The notes under the pieces: model-generated
Database searches by the model: none
What the model saw: only the letters and a program-made list of their open reading frames with translations
Told to the model about the DNA's origin: nothing
In this document: piece by piece, positions 60,701-64,000 of the stretch
Layout: each line of letters opens with the position of its first letter
How positions within the stretch are numbered: position 1 is the stretch's first letter
Source: Phoebastria nigripes
Taxonomy: Eukaryota; Chordata; Aves; Procellariiformes; Diomedeidae
Length of the DNA stretch: 64,000 nucleotides
Direction: 5' to 3'
Assembly (NCBI GenBank): GCA_035582835.1
Contig: JAYKAV010002508.1
Location: 433,051-497,050 of the forward strand
Translations under genes and position numbers: made by a program

Positions 60701-63173
60701 TTTGCTTATTTTTTTTCCTCAGCTGAGTAAGTAAATTTGACACTACCACTTTTTGCTGTGTTTCTCTTGTAAGTTCTATTAACAGAAGAAAACTGAATAT
60801 GTTGTTTTTGATGGTAGTCCTTTAGTGTAACTTCATAAATGCAGATCTCTCTCAGGTTCTATAATCCAGCCACCTGCATGATGTTGATAAGGAGTTTCGA
60901 GTGTTGAATTCTTTTGAATTCTCCCAAATATGCTGACCTACCTTTTAAGTATATCCATTAAAATGTTTTACCCTAATCTGCTTTTACAAACTAAAGTAGC
61001 AGTAATTTGGGGTTCTGTCTTTTTTCCAGCACTTATCAACAAATTTTTTTTGTGGTTATTAGCATTGCTGTTCTTTCTGAAGGCTCAGTTTTCACGCATG
61101 CAACCTCAGACCTTGTGATATCTTTGAGATCTTGGGTTTATCAAACTGAAATTCGTGTTCTTTGTATCATAGTCTTGGATTTTTGGACTGTGTGAAGCTT
61201 TGCTTGCTTAGACAGTCTTAGTATAGCATGGTTTCATTTTTGTGGGGGTTTAGATTCCAACAGTAATTCAGTGTCTCCTATTAAAAAAAAAAAAAGGGAG
61301 ACTGAAGATGAAAAAAAAACTACGGAGTCTTATTTTTAGGAGGCCCCTACCTGGGAAGTAATCAGTCTCGAGATGATTGTCATGTCACTGAGGTCTCTGC
61401 CTTAGCTGAAAAGTATAGCAAATCGTTATGAGACACACACTTCTGGTGTATTCATTGCTGCTTTGATCATGATCAGCAGGATGTAATTTTGAAGGTTGAA
61501 ATGCCAAGTGACACACCAGTGCTCAGCAGAGTGCTCTTCTGTGTTGTCGTGAAGATTTTCAGAATGTTTTGGAATACCAGCAAGTTGCCTTGAAAGCCAA
61601 GGGAGGTATCTGTTTCAGTCAGCCATCTGTAAAGATAGATCATTACAATGCTAAGGCAAGGTCTGAAAAAGGAAGGAATGGGAACTCCCAATGGTATATG
61701 TTTCTCTTAAACTACTGCAGGTGTGCAGGAGACTGACTGCTTCCTTCCCTCAATCTTTAGAGGGGGAATGCATTCTTTTGGGGGAATTTATCTTAGTTTC
61801 TTCCTCTTGCTTTTGAAGAGAACAGTATGTTCTTAGTCGAGCAAAGGCAAGTGAATCAATTTCCTTGCAGCCATTTGCTACCAAAGATGGGATGTCTTGT
61901 TAACAAACCTTTCTTAATTTTACCATTTGCTTTCTGGCTTCCTTCTATTACACACTACCAAGTGGGCTTGTACAAATTCAGTCCTGTCCCAGCGCTGAAA
62001 ATCTTGTATTCAGAATTTGAGTCAGCATGGAGGAGGCACATTAAAGGTGTGCTTTAAAAGTACACAGAATACGCTTTATTCAGTATGATTGTGGTATGTT
62101 AGCCTTGGCCAGCAGCCAGATGCCCACCCAGCTGCTCACTCCCCCTCCTCAACAGGCCAGCGGGAGAAAATAGGATGAAAAGCTTATGGGGTGAGATAAA
62201 GACAGGGAGATTGCTTACCAGTTACTGTCATGGGCCAAACAGACTCGACTTGGGAAAAATTAATTTAATTTTCTGTCAATTAAAATATATTTGAATAGTG
62301 TGAAATAAAGACAAAAAGAATAAAATAACACTTTTCCCAGGCTCAACTTCAGTCCTTCACTCCTGACTCCTCTACCCCCTCTTCCTGAGCAGTGCAGGGG
62401 GATGGGGAACAGCGGGTTACGGGGTCAGTCCATAACAGCTCCCCTCTGCTGCTCCTTCCTCTTCACACTGTTCCCTAGCTCCAGCATGGGCTCTCCATGA
62501 GCCACAGGGGAATCTCTGCTCGGTTGCCTGGAGCACCTTCTCCTGCTCTCACCTTGGTGCTCACAGGGCTGTTTCTCACACTTTTTTCCTCACTCCTCTC
62601 TACCTGTGTGGCGTTTTTGCCCTTCCTTAAATGTGTTTTCCCGGAGGCGCCACCGTCTTGTCTGAGGGGCTCAGCTGTGCCCTGTGGTGGGTCCATTGGA
62701 GCTGGCTGTGCCTGGCATGGGGCAGCCCGGACCTCTCCACATAGGCTGCCCCTGCAGCCCCCCCCATAAGTGCCTGGGCACCGGCACCCAACGCAGTGAT
62801 GAAAAAATTTTGCAATTTGTGACTTACCCTGTTACCATCGCTGATGTCAGATGATATGTTTTTCTAACTTAATCTCTATTTCAAACAGTACAGAATCTGG
62901 AGGGCCAAAATTTGTTTCCCTCTTGTGAGGAAAATGACAAATCTGGCAAATCATTTAGATTGAAGAAAAGAGGCCCTTGGTAGGCTTGGGGGTGGAGGGC
63001 TTTAAAATTTTTGTCTCTTGCTGCAAATACTAAAGTATACCTAACTTACCCATAACATTTGTTGCTTTTTCTTTCAGACCTAACAGATACCTCCTTTACG
63101 ACATGGTAGAATACATCTACGCAGTTTCCTTTCGAACCTTTCTTCCCTATCCACTTCCACGTCCTCTCTACCA
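47500..63173 (+). CDS. NDUFA9: NDUFA9, complex I 39-kDa accessory subunit, exons 1-9 (3' end beyond window)
   Basis: NDUFA9 is a nuclear-encoded accessory subunit of mitochondrial NADH:ubiquinone oxidoreductase. It sits on the matrix side at the junction of the peripheral and membrane arms and binds NADPH; it belongs to the atypical short-chain dehydrogenases. Joining nine exons (47500-47557, 51737-51907, 52731-52828, 53020-53111, 56078-56219, 57366-57468, 58208-58275, 58423-58499, 63078-63173) gives 905 coding bases, 301 codons plus two bases, with no stop and every junction in phase. Visible parts are an Arg-containing N-terminal presequence (about residues 1-35), the Rossmann glycine motif GATGFLG at residues 63-69, the stretch [11 protein letters not shown], and YLRSK at 183-187, which fits the SDR YxxxK pattern. 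The protein matches remembered human NDUFA9 (377 residues) closely along its length; about 75 C-terminal residues are missing because the window ends in intron 9. The start is the ATG at 47500, in a CpG island. AKAP3 remnants lie upstream on the opposite strand. Confidence 0.97.
51737..51907 (+). CDS. NDUFA9: NDUFA9 exon 2, Rossmann glycine motif
   Basis: The acceptor is a T-rich tract ending ttgttgtag. The exon encodes residues 20-76, including [20 protein letters not shown] and the nucleotide-binding [11 protein letters not shown]. The donor is TTAG|gtaatg, phase 1. Intron 2 is 823 bp. Confidence 0.96.
52731..52828 (+). CDS. NDUFA9: NDUFA9 exon 3
   Basis: Encodes residues 77-109, including [14 protein letters not shown] and [13 protein letters not shown], which are nearly identical to the mammalian protein. 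The acceptor follows a long T tract (ending ggttag). The donor is TTA|gtaagt, phase 0. Intron 3 is only 191 bp. Confidence 0.96.
53020..53111 (+). CDS. NDUFA9: NDUFA9 exon 4
   Basis: Encodes residues 110-139 plus two bases, including [20 protein letters not shown], the Rossmann beta-strand region after the glycine motif. The acceptor is ggttgcag, the donor ACAAA|gtaatt. Intron 4 (2,966 bp) is AT-rich with T tracts and no recognised gene. Confidence 0.96.
56078..56219 (+). CDS. NDUFA9: NDUFA9 exon 5, YxxxK motif
   Basis: Encodes residues 140-187: [17 protein letters not shown], then [20 protein letters not shown]. It ends on the Lys of YLRSK, which has the spacing of the SDR catalytic Tyr-Lys pair. 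The acceptor is ttgttttag, the donor AGTAAA|gtaagt, phase 0. Confidence 0.96.
57366..57468 (+). CDS. NDUFA9: NDUFA9 exon 6
   Basis: Encodes residues 188-221, including [20 protein letters not shown] and [12 protein letters not shown], a strongly conserved NDUFA9 block. The donor is ATGCAA|gtatgt, phase 1. Intron 6 (739 bp) contains long T runs around a G run. Confidence 0.95.
57674..57738. repeat. Long T runs around a G8 run in NDUFA9 intron 6
   Basis: About 21 T, then eight G, TGTGTTG and about 29 T, ending in AG. The tract is intronic and lies 470 bp before exon 7; the AG at its end mimics an acceptor, but what follows does not continue the NDUFA9 frame. Confidence 0.9.
58208..58275 (+). 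CDS. NDUFA9: NDUFA9 exon 7
   Basis: Encodes residues 222-244, [20 protein letters not shown] followed by VY. The acceptor is ctatcag, the donor TATAT|gtaagt, phase 0. Intron 7 is short (147 bp). Confidence 0.95.
58423..58499 (+). CDS. NDUFA9: NDUFA9 exon 8
   Basis: Encodes residues 245-269 plus two bases ([20 protein letters not shown], then TYALAG). The acceptor is tttctcacag, the donor GCTGG|gtaggt. Intron 8 is the longest placed intron, 4,578 bp, and holds a solo LTR and a 19-bp tandem duplication. Confidence 0.95.
58919..58956. repeat. 19-bp perfect tandem duplication in NDUFA9 intron 8
   Basis: ATCCATGTTTTGATACTGT occurs twice head to tail (58919-58937 and 58938-58956) without a mismatch, which suggests a recent local duplication. 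Confidence 0.95.
62090..62795 (-). mobile_element. Solo LTR of an avian endogenous retrovirus (ERVL-like), antisense in NDUFA9 intron 8
   Basis: A 706-bp block of different base composition lies in intron 8. On the - strand it begins TGCGTTGGG and ends CCACA, so it has TG...CA ends. Five-base flanks are ATGAT (62085-62089) and GTGAT (62796-62800), four of five alike, which fits a 5-bp target duplication. The sequence resembles, from memory, a high-copy avian LTR that contains runs such as CTGGCTGCTGGCCAAGG near its 3' end. No internal retroviral genes are present. The family name should be confirmed with a repeat library. Confidence 0.7.
63078..63173 (+). CDS. NDUFA9: NDUFA9 exon 9, last exon in window
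   Basis: Encodes residues 270-301 plus two bases: [18 protein letters not shown], then [13 protein letters not shown]. The acceptor is tttctttcag, the donor CTACCA|gtaagt. The remaining bases to 64000 are intron 9; no further exon was recognised. Confidence 0.94.
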
Positions 63174-64000
63174 GTAAGTGGGACCCTTCCTTCACTAAGA
63201 ACTTGGGATCCAACAGGCGGCACAGAAGCATAAATAACTGTTGCACTGGTTATTTAATATTGCCAGTTGTTATTTAACATGGTAGGATTGTAGAAACTGG
63301 CTTTCCCTAGGTACTCGTTAGCTAGCTTTGAGACTTCTGTTCAGGCACAGGCCTGCATTTGATGAGCTAGTGTATGAAAGGTGTACTTGTAATAAACTTA
63401 ACATAACTATTTATTCCAGAGTCATTGAATGGCTTTGCTGAGTCAAGAAGTAGCAAAAGGTCCTAAGTAGAGACAATCAGTAGCAAACTAAACGAACTTT
63501 TAATGGTACCACAGGGAAAATATGTGTGTATGTTGCTGACTGTAGGCCCTGAGAGATTTGTCTGCAGCAGCTTAAGGCATTGCTACTGTCAGCTATCCTT
63601 CCAGTCTGGTGAGCACTGCTGCCCTGGAAGCAGAGTTGGGGTAAGGGTGGGTATCAGTATTGACTGACTTTCTAGTTCAGTCCTTTGTATTGTTTTGAGC
63701 CAGTGTTGGAGGTAAGTTTGTACTGAGATCTCGGCCTGGGAATTTGAGCAGTGCAGTTGTGAGCAAGCATTTCTTTGTCTGTGACACGAGGGCAGTAACA
63801 TCTTTAGAAGATGGTAGTAAATTGGGAGATAAGGGAAAGGTGTAGCATCACTTTAGTTGACTGCAGTGGATGGACTACAAAGGCTCTGTTTGCACGCACT
63901 GAGCTGCTTCTGCAGCTGTATGTTTTGGCCTTAGGGGGCACTGAAGATAGAAGCTGATTTGCTGAATTGCAGCTACTGAGTAATAGTGCATGAAGACGTG

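Noticed and set aside
1..64000. CRISPR arrays, tRNA or rRNA genes, operons, phage or plasmid features
   Set aside because: None seen; the window is vertebrate nuclear DNA and the spacing of repeats does not fit such features.

Overview
This window is nuclear DNA from a vertebrate, almost certainly a bird. The sequence shows split genes with GT-AG introns, a CpG-island promoter, a CR1 LINE 3' end with the avian ATTCTRTG tail, old MIR-like SINE relics of the sauropsid type, and a 706-bp LTR that resembles a repeat common in bird genomes. There are no operons, CRISPR arrays or bacterial signals. Most open reading frames above 60 codons are chance ORFs.

Right part (about 46.95-64 kb): the one clearly functional protein-coding gene is NDUFA9, the Rossmann-fold accessory subunit of mitochondrial complex I, on the + strand. 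Nine exons, 302 codons, could be placed to the base with consistent phases; the last exons lie beyond the window. Its promoter is a CpG island with seven CCCCG units, an E-box, two NRF1-type palindromes and a YY1-type motif over the start codon. Intron 8 carries a solo LTR in antisense orientation.

Middle part (about 34.7-37.8 kb): on the - strand, head-to-head with NDUFA9, lies a decayed copy of AKAP3, the sperm fibrous-sheath A-kinase anchoring protein. Conserved AKAP3 blocks occur in the right order from N- to C-terminal side, but are broken by several frameshifts and stop codons. The last exon and its splice sites look intact. The gene pair matches the mammalian order AKAP3-NDUFA9 (human 12p13), so this looks like loss in place (a unitary pseudogene) and not a retrocopy.

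Left part (1-34.6 kb): no protein-coding gene could be supported. It holds microsatellites, an isolated CpG-rich block with a 25-bp minisatellite (15.2-15.5 kb) that may be a promoter of an unknown transcript, one CR1 fragment, MIR-like relics and fragments of other old repeats. DYRK4, which lies beyond AKAP3 in mammals, was not recognised here.

About 30 isolated single N bases are scattered at roughly 2-kb intervals, which points to a draft assembly. No novel multi-gene system was found; the most notable observation is the AKAP3 decay.
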